From NCBI GenBank assembly GCA_008802785.1, contig VUYT01000005.1:744001-808000 (forward strand): 64,000 nucleotides of DNA, given 5' to 3'. This document shows, one piece after another, positions 42,497 to 55,100 of the stretch (its first letter is position 1; every line of letters begins with the position of its first letter). The stretch comes from Symmetrospora coprosmae. Its lineage: Eukaryota > Basidiomycota > Cystobasidiomycetes > Symmetrosporaceae. The notes below the pieces were generated by a model. That model searched no databases, was not told the origin of the DNA, and saw only the letters and a list, made by a program, of their open reading frames with translations. A program made the position numbers and the translations under genes.

Positions 42497-45400
42497 ATGA
42501 GCACAGCGGGCAGCAGCGAAGGAAAAGGCAGCAAGGGGAGCAGCACGAACGGCAACAGCAATGGGAAAGTACCACTGGCAGTCATGTTGGACCCAGCACC
42601 GACGGGTGTTTCCACAGGTGCCAGCACCGCTGCAGCCTTCGACGGCCCCTTGAAGCGCTTCACACCTTTCGACTACGGATGTACGAGCAAACCCCGCAGC
42701 ACGCTGTGGAAGCCGACGAACCGCTCCGATCAGGGCAGCGCAAATGGTAGCAGTCAGCGCGGCGCCTCACCAGATCCTGAACGCGCAGAGAAGACATGGC
42801 CGGATTCGCCCGGATCTGCGTCATCCTGCCTGCCCATCGGCCTGCCTGGTCTAGGGACCGAGAGCGAGGACGGCTTCGACAACCTATTCCCACTCACAGC
42901 GCGGCCCGTCGACTTTCACGACCCATACCTATTCCCTACCCTGTCCAAGGACGAGCGGGACAGGTTGACGGCCTTCCACCGGGTCTCGCAAGGGCTTGAG
43001 GAGGACCCACTGCTCATGCAGCATCTCGCCGAGCTCGTGACGATAATCAAAGACATCTTCGCCTACGAGATAGTCATCATCGGGATATTCGACAGCGACG
43101 CATACGTGCAGATTGTTGCAGACGGCTATCCAAAGCTGATCGTCCCACGGAGAGAGGTGTGTAGTCCCATCAACTACAGAGACCTGCCGGTGAATAAGAC
43201 CCGGCTGACACGCTCGTCTTCTGCTCAAACCGACCAGTCAACCTGTGCTCACACGATCTTGCAGCCTCCTGGGACCGTCCTCAACATCACTGACATGGCA
43301 AACGACTGGCGCTTTGCGGAAAGTCCGCCTGTGGCTATTGGAGGCTTGCGGACCTACGCTGGGACTCCGCTGATTCACCATGCGGCGCAAACCGGGTGAG
43401 TTGATTCCCGGCAACTATCGTTCAAGCAGTGTCGCTCGTGTCTGTTCTGAGGCTTTACGGGCCCCTCACGCGCCTCCAGCGACCCAGTAGCAGTTGGTTC
43501 CGTCTGCATTGCCAGCTTCAAGACCAAGCCGCCATTGACCGATGCACAGAAGAGCATCCTAGTCCGCTTCGGAAAGACCATCATGCATGCTATGTAGGCA
43601 TCTGCTCTGCGTTGCAAGCTGCTGCTGTTGTAACGGCTGACGCCCGATACCTTCTGTCCAGAAATTCCGTAGCTGCACGTACAGAAGAATCGCGGCAGCG
43701 TCAATTCAGGGACATCATGACCGATCTTACCAGCCTAGGCACCGATCCTACAACCGTAGTCGAGCGCGCTCTCGCAGCACTTCGCCTCACGCACCCGCAG
43801 TGTCGTGCCAAGCTAGTCACAGCTAAAGAGGGCAGCCTAGAGCTACAAGGCGAGGGCGCTGTTGCCCTCACCGAGTTTGAGGACTCGCTGTGGGAGAACG
43901 TGCCCCTCATCGATTACTGGTTCACGTGGAAGAATAACAAAAACAGTAGCGAGGGGGAGAGTCAGCGAACCACACGCGCGCTAGCCTGCCTCGTCAGTGG
44001 CGAGCAGTATTTGGTGCTCGAATCGTCTGCAATCCCTAACGTCTTTCAGGGCGGCGTGGATGTGCTCTTCCTGCGCTCGGTCGCGATGGTCGTCGCAGGC
44101 GGCTTTCAGGCGCGCCAACTGCAGGAGGCGCTCGAGGCGAAGGAGTCGTTCCTCCGGGACGTGCAGCATTCGCTCCGGACATCCCTCAATGGTGTCCTGT
44201 CGGCGTCCGAGATGCTCCTCGACGACATCAGCCAGTCGCCTACTACCCCGCGGCTATCTCCCTCGCTCAGTCCTGCAGCATCTGTGGTACCTGCAGCTCC
44301 GCCGCGAGCAGTGCTGGCGAACGGGCCTGCACCGTTTCCCTCCACCCATCTGCATCCGATAATCAATTCTCCAGCGGGTCCTTCGGCCACTCCAGCAACG
44401 CACGAGGACCTTCTCACCATCATTGACGCTTCGGGACGCGAGCTCTTGACTGTCATCAACAGCCTGCTCGGTTTCCAGACGACACCGCTGCTCATCAAGC
44501 CGAACAGCGAGCTGTGTAACCTTACCGAGCTCGAGGAGGAGGTCTGCGAGCCCGCTCTGCAGGCTTGCTCGCGTTATCAGCTGTCGCGGGTCACGCTCGT
44601 CGTACGCAATGAGCTCCCGGATCATCTCGACACGCTCGCGACGGACCTCACGCTCTTTAGGCAGATCGTGAGTATTCTACTGCAAAACGCAATCGACGCT
44701 ACCGACTTGGGGACAGTCGTTCTCTCTGTGCGGCTGGCAACCGACGGCAACGCAATCTCGCCGACTGCCCTCGTCGTCGAGGTTGAAGATACGGGAGCCG
44801 GCATCGCCAAGGTGAATGTGCCGCCGCGGTCAGCTCGCTCCCGAACATACGCTGACCATGTTTCACCCATCCTTGCTCTGACAGGAACACCTGGACCGGA
44901 TATTCGAGCCGTTCTACAAGGTCAATCCATACTCGTCTCATGCTGGACTAGGCCTGTCTTTTGCAAAACGCTATGCAGAAGCGCTGGGAGGTAGCATCAA
45001 CATCATCGCCACTGAAATGGGCAAGGGATCGACCGTCCGCTTCACACTACCCAATCCGATCTTGACGAGAAGCGACGAGTGTGCACTGGATCAGCACCAC
45101 GAGCTACTTGCTGGTCGGAAGTACTATATGTGCCCGCGTCCACCACCATGGGAGGCCGTGGACCGGGACATTGCGCTGGCCCTCGGCAGATTCGGCTGCG
45201 AGTCCGTCCAGGCCGCTCAAGATGCCGATCTGATTGTGCAGGATGCGGGCGCCGGTTCAGCCTCGGAGAAAGACGCTCTGGCGGCCTTACAAGAACATCA
45301 ATGCCTTCTTCGATTGGTCTCGGTCGCAGCCGCGCGAAACAAGGCTCTCGTCTTTAGCAGCTCGGGAGCCGCAGCCGAAAGGATCGTTTACTGTCACCTT

Positions 45401-46069
45401 CCACTCTACAAGAAGCGGCTGCGAACTAGCATCATGGCTCTCGAACGGGCGCTACAGCGGGTGCGCCCTGACTCGAAGGTTGCGACGAAAGAGAATGCAA
45501 AAGAAGCGGAGATAGGCTCAGAGAAGCGTGGTCGGCAACAAGTGGACTGCCTTCCCTCCTTTTCGAGGCATTCACGGATGACATGCTCACTATTGCTTCT
45601 CTCTCCCGGCCAGTTGCGAGTGCTCGTCGTAGACGACAACGAGTTCAACCTCAAGATACTGTCCAGCTTCTGTCGTAAGAAGCTGTACGATCATTTCGGC
45701 GCGAGGGATGGCCGAGAAGCCTACGAAACGTATGTTCGGGAGCACGCTGCTGGTCGACCGTTCACGTTCTGCGCCATGGACCTGCAAATGCCGGAATGCG
45801 ACGGACTGGAGTCGACTCGGTTGATACGACAGTATGAGAAGGAGCATGGGCTGCGGCCATGCCACATTTATATGAGTGAGTGGCTTGTCCTCTTTCAAAG
45901 GGGAGTCATCTCGCCAACTGACGAGCCTTTCTTGTCCGCAGTCACCGGTCAGAGTGGAGAGGATGACCGAAAAGCCTCCATGGCAGTGGGATGTGATGGA
46001 TTCCATGTCAAGCCTGTCAGGATGAAGCAGCTCGACGACTTGGTCTCGCTACACTTTCACAACGAGTAG
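42497..46069 (+). CDS. Hybrid histidine kinase 1 (GAF-HisKA-HATPase-REC)
   Basis: Exons 42497-43156, 43238-43395, 43480-43593, 43662-44811, 44885-45541, 45614-45875, 45942-46069; 1042 aa. A cytosolic two-component sensor that would autophosphorylate His and pass phosphate to its own receiver Asp, then to an HPt protein. There is no TM segment. The Ser/Gly-rich N-terminus leads to a GAF-like domain (about residues 135-310). The H-box reads VQHSLRTSLNGVLSASEM, the N-box LLQNAIDATD, G1 VEDTGAGIA and G2 GLGLSFAKRYAEALGG. The receiver has VVDDNEFNLKIL, phosphoacceptor Asp in FCAMDLQMPECDG, and VKPVRMKQL. The next gene is a tandem paralog with the same introns. Confidence 0.92.
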
Positions 46070-46486
46070 GAGGGGCGGTGATGTGAGTGCACCACAGGTG
46101 ATTCGTTTCGGAGAGGGGGAGATGGAGGAGTGAGGCAGTATCTGGTCATGTTGTTGTAGTGCTAGGCCTCTTGTGCTTCAGTCTCTCTGGCTTTTTTTTC
46201 TACTCGCGGTATCCATCTATGCCTGCTGACATAAGCCTTGCGGTAAGTTTGGGTGTCAGCACGTGGCTACGGTGGCGAAGGGCCCAGACTTTACAGTACA
46301 AGGTCTGCCGCCCCTCTGCCGCACCGAGCGCGTCCGCAGCGGCAGAGAAGAAAGTCCCATCCTCGCCTTCTGCCCACCCTCTTCTGATTCTGTGTCAACG
46401 CTCAGAGAGCCTATACATACATAAATACACATATCTGCCAGCAGTCGCTCCCAGGCCAGTGCTCGTACAGAGCGGCTCTCTTCGCC
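46070..46486. other. Intergenic between the two histidine kinases
   Basis: 417 bp. It includes an AT-rich, TATA-like stretch at about 46411-46433, roughly 55 bp before the second kinase start; a promoter element is plausible. Nothing else recognised. Confidence 0.4.
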
Positions 46487-49400
46487 ATGGCCAACGCGAG
46501 CGTGAGCGGGACACGCCGGTATGGGTCAGAGCTGGTGCTTGACGCGCCTGCAGATGGCGGCATGGTGAAGGACGTGGCACCGAGCCAGAGCTTGTCATGC
46601 ACGGCGACGCGGCCAAACGGCTCGGATCCCGATGGCTGCTATTCGCAAAACTCCCGCTCGCAGAAAGAGCTCCGGGAGGGAGAATCAGGAGACGGACCAG
46701 CTTCGTGGCAGGCGCGCTCCAACGGCACTTCCGACTCCGCAAGCTACCTCAGCAGCAACGAGGACAGCGAGGCCCTAGATGAGCTCGCGGACGAAGCAGG
46801 CTCATTGTCGCTGTCGTCGCTGCCAGAGACCAGCGATGCCAGTGAGAGGGAGAATGAGCACCTTCCGCAGAACAGCTGCAGCTTCAACCCCTTCTCGCTC
46901 TCCCGCAAGCCCAGCGACTTCCACGACGAGTATCTCAGACCAACAATGTGCTGGAATGAGCGCGAACGGATCCGCAGATACCAGCACGTTGCCCGTGGGC
47001 TCCGAGACGACCCGCAGCTGGCGGAGCATCTCGCCGAGATCGTCAACTTGGTCAAGGACATATTTGGCTACGAGGTGATCATCATTGGCCTCGTAGATGT
47101 AGATGTCTTCACCGCCAAGGTCACCGAGGGTGTCAAAGAGTCATCCATGCCCAGGCAGGAGGTAGGTGCCATACGCCTTCTACCGTAGACCGTTCGACAA
47201 TGACAGCGCTGACTACGTGTCGTTCCCTGAACAGTCGATTTGCTCCCACACGATACACAAGCCTCCAGGCTCTGTCCTCAATATTCCTGACATGGCCAAC
47301 GACTGGCGCTTCCGCGGCTTTCCCTCCGTCAAAGCTGGCCTTCGTAGCTATGCGGGGGTCCCTTTGACTCACGAGCCTCAATCTGACGAGGACAAGTGAG
47401 TGTCCATGCCTGCGCCAAGTCAAGCCAGGCTCGTTCCCTTCGCCTTTCCCTCATCAATCGCTAACTCTTTCCGCCGGTCGACTCGTGATTGCGCTCAGGG
47501 GAAGCGTGGCTCTCGGGTCACTGTGCATCATTAGTGCCACCCTGAAGCCAGCCCTCACGCAGGGCGAGTGTGAGCGGCTGGCTCGCTTTGCCAAAGTCAT
47601 CGTGCACGCCATGTGAGTGACGCAGCAACTGCTGGCTGCTGCAGGGACCGAGGCTTACTTTTTCTTCTAATCTCCGCATCGTGCAGCAACGGCGTCGTAA
47701 GCCGTTCGGAGCAGGCGAGGCAGAGGCAATTCCGAGAACTGCTGTCTGAGCTTAGCAGCCCAGATGCAGATCCGCTCACCATACGCGATCGTGCGCTGCA
47801 CGCACTCAACCTCGCCTATCCCGACTGTCGAATCGGCCTTGTAAACGCAGTCAACGGCCATCTGGCACTCGAGGGAGAAGCAGCCGTCCCGCTGAACGAC
47901 TTCCAAGGTTCCCTGTGGGAAAATCAGACACTCGTTGACGAATGGTATGCGGCCGAGAACCACGAGAGGACCAACGGGTTCATACCGGGACGAACGACTC
48001 GAGCAACAGCTTGTCACGTCAACGGCGACGAATATCTTGTCCTGGCTACCTCCCTGATTCCGGAGATATACAAGCGTGACGCGGACGTGCTCTTCCTCCG
48101 CGCCACGGCTAGCCTCCTCGCCAAGGGCGTCCAGGAGCGCCTTCTCAAAGAGGCCCTACAATCCAAGGAGTCTTTCCTGCGAGACGTGCAGCACTCATTG
48201 CGCACCTCCTTGAACGGCGTTCTGTCGGCATCAGAGATGCTACTGGACGACGTCAGCAGCCAATCGTCGCTGTCTCCCCAGCAATCTCCAGGCTTTTCTC
48301 CAACTGGATGGCTCTCGCAGGGATCCTGCGGCGGCATGTCAAGCACCGTGACCCGGGCTCGCAGCTTCGGCTTTCAAAGCTCGACCACCTTACCCCTGCT
48401 GGGAGAAAGTGGCACCCCGCTCAATCCCACGACACATGAGGACCTGCTCTCCATCATCGACTCTTCCGGCCGTGAGCTACTCACGGTGATCAACAGCTTG
48501 CTCGGCTTCCAGAGTACGGCCCTCATGATTGAGCCCCGGAGCGAAGCGTGCAACCTTGTCGAAATTGAGGAGGAAGTCGGTGACGCTGTGCTGCAGGCAT
48601 GCTCTCGCCACCGGCTTTCTCGAATTACGCTCATCTGTCGCAGCGAGCTTCCGGATCAGCTCGACACGGTAATCACGGACAAGACGCTCTTTAGGCAGAT
48701 CATCAGCGCCCTGCTGCAGAATGCCATCGATGTGACCGATGGCGGCACCGTCTTCATGACGACGCGCTTGACGGGGAGCGTGAATGGACCTCAACCATCA
48801 GCTCTCGTTATCGAAGTACAGGATTCAGGTTGTGGCGTTGCCGAGGTGAGGCATCCTTGTCTTTTCTCATGCAGCAGATAGGCTGCCGGCAGGCTTACAG
48901 TTTACACCTCTGCTCGCAATTGTTCCAGGAGCACTGGCAAGCCATTTTTGAACCATTCTTCAAAATCAACCCGTACTCGTCCCATGCTGGTCTAGGACTC
49001 TCCTTTGCAAAGCGGTATGCGACTGCGCTTGGCGGGTCTGTCGAGGTTGCGGCAAGCCAGATCGGCAAAGGCTCCACTTTCCGATTCACGCTGCCCAATC
49101 CTGTCATGACCGGCAGCGAGGGCATCCCCGGCGCCGCCGAGCAGCGGTCCCTGCTGTCCGGTCGTACATTTTATATGGCGAAAGGGCCTCCACCGCGGGA
49201 TGTAGTAGAGCGTGATCTTGCCGGAAACCTCGCCAACTTTGGCTGCGGACGCGCAGCTATAGCAGACGACGCCGATATCATCGTACAGGATGCGGGAAGC
49301 GCCTCTGTCTCTCAGGAAGACGCGACATACCTGCTACGCCCGAAGCAGGTCCTTCTCCGCCTAGTCTCGGTCGCAACCGCGCGCAATAAGACGCTGCTGC

Positions 49401-50109
49401 TGAGCAATTCCGATGGAGAGAAGGCAGGAAAGGTAGTTTACTGCTACCTGCCATTGTACAAGAAGAGACTGCTGGGCGCGATTGCCGCTTTGACCCAGAA
49501 CCTGCGCTGTGTGCCGCCGGGAGATTATTCGCCTACCGCATCTACGGGTTCGGACGAAGGCTACGATGACGGGAAGAGGAGCAGAGAAGAGGTGAGCAAT
49601 GAAGGCTGCCCATTGTGCCCGTGCGGCGCGTCACTCACATCATCTTTCTGGCCATCAGCTTCTGGTGATGCTTGTAGACGACAACGAGTTTAACCTCAAG
49701 ATCCTGGAGAACTTCTGTCGGAAGCAGAAGTACGAGAGCATAGGAGCACGCGACGGGACGGAAGCCTTCGAGACATACGTACGCGCACAAAAGGCTGGAC
49801 GGCCCTTGACCTTCTGCGCTATGGACCTGCAGATGCCGCGGTGTGGAGGTGTCGAAAGCACGCGACTGATACGCCAATATGAGAAAGAGCATGGGATGAG
49901 GCCCTGCGTCATCTACATGAGTGAGTGGAGAAGGGCTTTGCTGTGTCAGTGCCAACGTTGACGCCTTCATCGCACGACACGCAGTCACTGGACAGAGCGG
50001 GGAAGAAGACCGTAGACAGTCGCTAGAAGCAGGCTGCGATGGCTTCTACGTAAAGCCGATCCGCATGAAGCAATTGGAAGAAGTCGTGTCCATGCACTTC
50101 ACGCGCTGA
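46487..50109 (+). CDS. Hybrid histidine kinase 2 (tandem paralog)
   Basis: Exons 46487-47161, 47235-47395, 47499-47612, 47687-48845, 48929-49591, 49659-49920, 49985-50109; 1052 aa. Same architecture as kinase 1, with all six introns at equivalent positions and phases. A Ser/Glu-rich N-terminus precedes a GAF-like domain (DFHDEYLRPTMCWNERER, HTIHKPPGSVLNIPDMAND). H-box VQHSLRTSLNGVLSASEM is identical to kinase 1, N-box LLQNAIDVTD, G1 EVQDSGCGVAE, G2 GLGLSFAKRYATALGG. The receiver has LVDDNEFNLKIL, Asp in FCAMDLQMPRCGG and VKPIRMKQLEE. Divergence is strongest in the N-terminus and the kinase-receiver linker, suggesting different inputs or timing. Confidence 0.92.
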
Positions 50110-50508
50110 ACGAGCAGGACGATTTCATTGGGCAAATAGGGGCGCGTAGGGGCTTTCATGTCGGCGATAGGCACGGTCTCTTTGCAGTGCGGATTGTTGT
50201 TGTTCGTGTACGTGCGGGTTAGTCATATGTGCGGGTTAGTCATATACGTGCACATGGGTTCTGCAAACGCGGTCTTGTCGATGGACGGTACCCCCCTGTA
50301 TGTTGGACGAGCCTTCAGCAGCACTCCAAGTCTCGAGATTCCAAGCGCCGACGACCAGCCTAGCCGAGCCAGTATCGGGACGCCCTCAGGTCGTTGCTGT
50401 CGCGACGTGTCTATCTGAGCGAGAGGACTCCACTCGAGAACTCCTCGGCTGACATCCGTCGCACCCGGCACAGTGTCTCTTCCTTTCGCTTCACTCGACT
50501 GCCTCCCC
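50110..50508. other. Intergenic upstream of Ind1
   Basis: 399 bp with a short direct repeat of about 13 nt (GTGCGGGTTAGTC, around 50212-50240). No gene seen. Confidence 0.4.
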
Positions 50509-51939
50509 ATGTCTCGCCGTGCCTTCTCCACATGCAGCCGGCAATGCTTTGCTGGCTCATCAAGATCTAGATCCCATGAGAATCCTCTCGTCAGCTACAG
50601 ATTGCTGCCAGGCCGGCCGAGGACCGTCCTGGATGGCTGACATCATATTCCGACCGCTTGGACTACATCGCTGAATCGAAACAGGGCCTGCCGAGGTCCG
50701 GAGCCCCGCCAACCATGCCGCGTATGCAGCGTGGATTACCTACGAAACGCAAGATTCCAAACGTTAGGAAGACCATCCTCGTCGCGAGCGGAAAGGGAGG
50801 TGTCGGGAAAAGCACCGTGTCCGGTAAATGCGGCCCATCTGGACTGCGCAGACAAGCGACCATCGAGTGTGACTGACCTGACTCCCTCACACCCCTCAAT
50901 CCGTTTCTCTGCGCTCGCAGCCAACCTCGCTCTCGCTCTTGCACAGACCGCCGGCAAGCCCAAACGGATCGGTCTACTCGACCTCGACATCTTCGGCCCA
51001 AGCGTACCCAAGCTCATGGGACTGGAAGACGCAGGAGAGCCCGAGCTCACAACAAGTGCGTTGCGGAGTCAAGGAAATAAGATTGGCTCCGCCCGAGATC
51101 ATGCGCGAAACGTCAGGCGTTTGTCAGGGGCGAGATGCTGATCGTGCTTTAGGCAACCCCGGCTATAGATAACCATCTCATCCCTCTAGCGAATCACGGC
51201 GTGCCTTGCATGTCGATGGCGTTCCTCCTGCCACCGGCTGCTCAAGCCGACACACCGGTCGTTTGGCGAGGCATGATGGTCATGAAGGCTGTCCAGCAGC
51301 TCCTCTTTGACGTGGACTGGAGGCAAAGAAATGTTTCAAGCACTGATCTCTCTGGGGGCGCGGAGCTGGACGTCCTTGTCATTGACCTTCCACCAGGGAC
51401 CGGCGACGTTCAGCTCAGCTTGGGTCAGCTCGTCGAGTGCGATGGTGGGTACAGGTTTGCTGCAGCCGAGACAAAGTCCGTAGAGTTGAGCGTGCCATGC
51501 TGCCATGCGTAGGAGCGGTGGTAGTCTCGACACCACAGGACGTAGCACTCATCGACGTTCGGAAGGGTGTAGCAATGTTTCGCAAGCTGGGTATACCGGT
51601 GAGCCAAGACCCGCCATCACCCCGCTTGCCGCGTAAGGTGAACTCACGTACATCGCTGGGTTACTGCAGATACTGGGCTCGGTTCTGAACATGTCCCACT
51701 ATTTCTGCCCAAGTTGCGACTCAGCGCATCCACTGTTCGGCTCAGCGGCCAGCTTCGACCAAGCCTGCGCCGATCTTAGCATACCCATACTAGGGCGAGT
51801 ACCATTAGAGCCGGCAACCAGTGCAGGAGGAGACAGTGGCGTGCCCATCGTACTGGATGCGAGGGGAAAGAGCGCTGGTCGAGACGTCTTCCTGAATGTG
51901 GCAAAAGCGGTGTGGAGAGAGCTCGAACACACGCAATAG
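50509..51939 (+). CDS. IND1: Mitochondrial Fe-S P-loop NTPase, Ind1/NUBPL
   Basis: Exons 50509-50589, 50685-50823, 50921-51055, 51169-51444, 51513-51598, 51670-51939; 328 aa. Ind1 delivers Fe-S clusters to respiratory complex I in the mitochondrial matrix. Exon 1 encodes an Arg/Ser-rich presequence ([16 protein letters not shown]). The join [19 protein letters not shown] is characteristic of Ind1. The deviant Walker [43 protein letters not shown] and the cluster-binding CPSC pair in [15 protein letters not shown] are all present. Exon 4 was placed at 51169 because it yields [17 protein letters not shown], matching the family. Presence of Ind1 implies the organism has complex I (established association). 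Confidence 0.93.
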
Positions 51940-52153
51940 ACTACCGCTCGAACGGTCCCTATAGTATGTGGCGGACGCTGCCCTGCCAGCTACCCTGCTT
52001 GAAGTTTGACAGCTTGCATGAGCATGCTCGGAGACTCTCCTCGGAGGACGCCCGGATCGCCCAAATAGAGGGTCAGCGCGCGTCTGCAGCTCTCCCCTTG
52101 CACCCCGTCTTCACAGCCTGTCGTTGCTCCGTCTGGATGCCCAACTGAGGATT

Positions 52154-55100
52154 ATGAGCTATGCCCCACTCTCGAGCTATCCGCCTACGCCGGCCGGAGG
52201 TGATGAACGGGACCTCGACTATGACATTGAATCGAAGTTCAGGCGTCGGCCTCCGACTCTCTTCCAGCTTCTGGCGACCAAGTCAGCTCAGCGATTACTA
52301 GCTATGAGCGCGGCCTCGGCGCTCCTTCTGCTGGTTGTCTTCGCCTCCAAGGGCTCCCGCAGAGACACGCTCGACTTGGGCCTGGCCGACTCGGCTGGAA
52401 GCGTGTCGCTCGTACCGAGCGGGAAAGCTGCCCTGGACTTTGTCTGGCGCAAGGCTTTGCCTTTCGTCCAGACGGATGGAGAGCCTGCAAAGCTTCTTCG
52501 CGACGCGGTCGAGGCCAGCTGGCCTGAGGGATATCCCAAAGCCGCGAGCTACCTTGAGGCCAACTCCGTTTTGCGCGATGTCGACGACCCCTGGCCCGAA
52601 AAGCCATGGATCAAAGACACATGGCTGTCTCCGTCTCGTTTTCCGGACGGCTTGCATGGTCGACCCCATCGCAGTCGACCCAGGGTGTCTTTCGAGGAGA
52701 TGCAAGACCGACAGAACCTGGCGAGTCGTTCTGCAGTTTGAGCAAGCGGGGGCAGTGGCTGACGACTTCGCCTGAATACACATAGCCACCTGGACTTCAT
52801 GATCCGCCTCTTCCAATGTATCCCCAAGCACAGGATTACAAGCCGTTGCACAGACCTCCTCGGGAATCGCTCTATCAAGCCAGAGACTGGCATCCACCGA
52901 AAGGAGGTATGAAGATGCCACAGCGGACCCGCCCTGTGCAGGCCAAGCACTTCCCGCAGAGCGCGGAGCGCAAGGCGCTCACGCAGAAGCGCCGCGACTG
53001 GGTCAAGCGGGCCTTCTTGCACGCGTGGGAGGCGTACAAGGCGAACGCCTTCGGACACGACGAGGTCACCCCACTGACGGGCAGCCAACGCGATGGGTAC
53101 AATGCTTGGGGAGCAACGGCCGTCGATGCTTTGTGGGTTCTAATCCAATGCCAGAGCGTGTGTAGCCTTCATTAATCTTACCCTTTCCGTGCAGGGACCT
53201 GCTGCTCATGATGAACCTTACACACGAGTACAACGTCGCGCGTACGCATGTCCGCAATGTCGACATCACTTTTCTCGCCGAAGAAGCCGGGTGTAACGGG
53301 AAGGCTGGCCCAGTTATACATTTGTTCGAGAATGTCATCCGGTACCTAGGCGGTTTTCTGTCTGCGTACGAGTGAGTGGCGACTACCATCAGGACGAGAG
53401 TCCACTTGTCGCTGATTCTGCTTGCAGCTTATCTGGGGACGAGCTGATGCTGGAACGCGCGAAAGATCTGGCTGAATGGCTACTGCCCGCTTTCTCTACA
53501 TCCTCCGGCTGGCCAATCCCCTTCTACAAGCTTGGCCTGAACCCAGCGGGTAGCGCTGCCCCGAGGATTTTGGTGCGGCTAGTAGCCGTCCACTGACAGA
53601 GGCGTAGTCTGACAAAACGCGCTCACTCAGGCTGCTGAAGTAGGCTCCCTCAGCATGGAGCTCACGAGGCTCTCGCAACGAACGGGCGATGACACCTACT
53701 ACCACCTGGCGCTGCGGATACAAGACAGACTGTCCCGATATAAGTCGCAATACGGCTCCCTAGTGCCTTACCACATGCAAGATGACTTCAGCAGCATGTG
53801 GGTACCCTGGCGCCTTGCCTACGTTATGGCTGTATGGCTGCTGACAGCGGGCTCATTTACTCCACAGGGGCGAGCCGTCCTACACCATTGGCGGCATGAT
53901 AGATTCTTACTATGTGAGATTACTCGCTCCAGGCCCGCCGTGCTAGAACTGACAGGTTCTTGCCTCGGTTTATGCAGGAATACGAGATCAAGATGGTACA
54001 ACTCCTTGGCGACACCGATAGCGTCTTTGGAAGAATGTATCGCCGAGCAATTGATGACATGTATCGATATCTTGTCGTCAACGTGACGGTGTGAGTGCGG
54101 CGTCGCTTTCAGCCTGCGGTACCTTCCGCTAACTTGGTCATGCGTGCTGCAAGCACTCCGGACCGGACGGGCCTGGTGTTTGTCGGCCAGCGTTCTGGAG
54201 GCCCCGAGGGTAGCCATCGCGCCCGCATCCGTGCCGTACAAGAGCACCTGTCTTGTTTTGCGGGTGGCATGCTTGGACTGGGCGGTCGTCTGCTCGGGCG
54301 CAAGCAGGACCTGGCTACCGCCATCGAGCTCACGGAGTCGGCCGTGTGGAGCTACCAGAGCACGGCGACGGGCGTCATGCCGGAGATCATGGAGTTCTAC
54401 TCGGCGAACGACCCGAGCCGCTGGAGATATAGCGAAGACAAGGGCGACGGCGTCACTGCTACCACTACGGCCAGGCAGAAGGGTCTGCCGCTCGGCGTGA
54501 GCAGCCAGGTGGCCACGCAGTATCAGGGTCGCCCCGAAGCGATCGAGAGCGTCTTCTATATGTACCGCATCACGGGCGATCCGGTCTGGCAGTAAAATGG
54601 CTGGCGGATGTTCGGTAACTGGGTCAAGCACGCCATCGCACCTTACGGGTTCGCCAACATCCACGACGTCAACAAGAACCCGCCGCCGCTCGAAGACATC
54701 CAGGAGAGCTTTGTCTTGGCGGGTGCGTATCTCCAATCAGGGTCACCTGGCGAGGAGGATCGCTGACAAACTTGACGCCCTTGATCTGCAGAGACGCTCA
54801 AGTACTACTATCTCCTGTTTTCAGCGCCCGACTTGATCAGCCTGGACGACTACGTCTTCAACACGGAGGCGTGAGTATGCGCGATGTCGAAGCGAACCAC
54901 ATTTGAGGCTGAGCCTCTGCATCCCAGACACCCTTTCCGCCTGCCCTTCGCCAAGCCGATGCACCTCTGGGCAGGCCCAGAGCCAGACGTCGACCTGGCC
55001 TACTCCGATCCAAGGTGATGCCGTCCGACATGGTACATGTCGAGTGGCTGATCTGACGGTGACTTTTCCACAGGGATCACCACTTGTTTCGGGCGGGTGC

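Noticed and set aside
54560-54610. An intron that would remove the GH47 in-frame TAA
   Set aside because: No GT or GC donor and AG acceptor of workable length around the codon keep both the DPVWQ and GWRMF segments.
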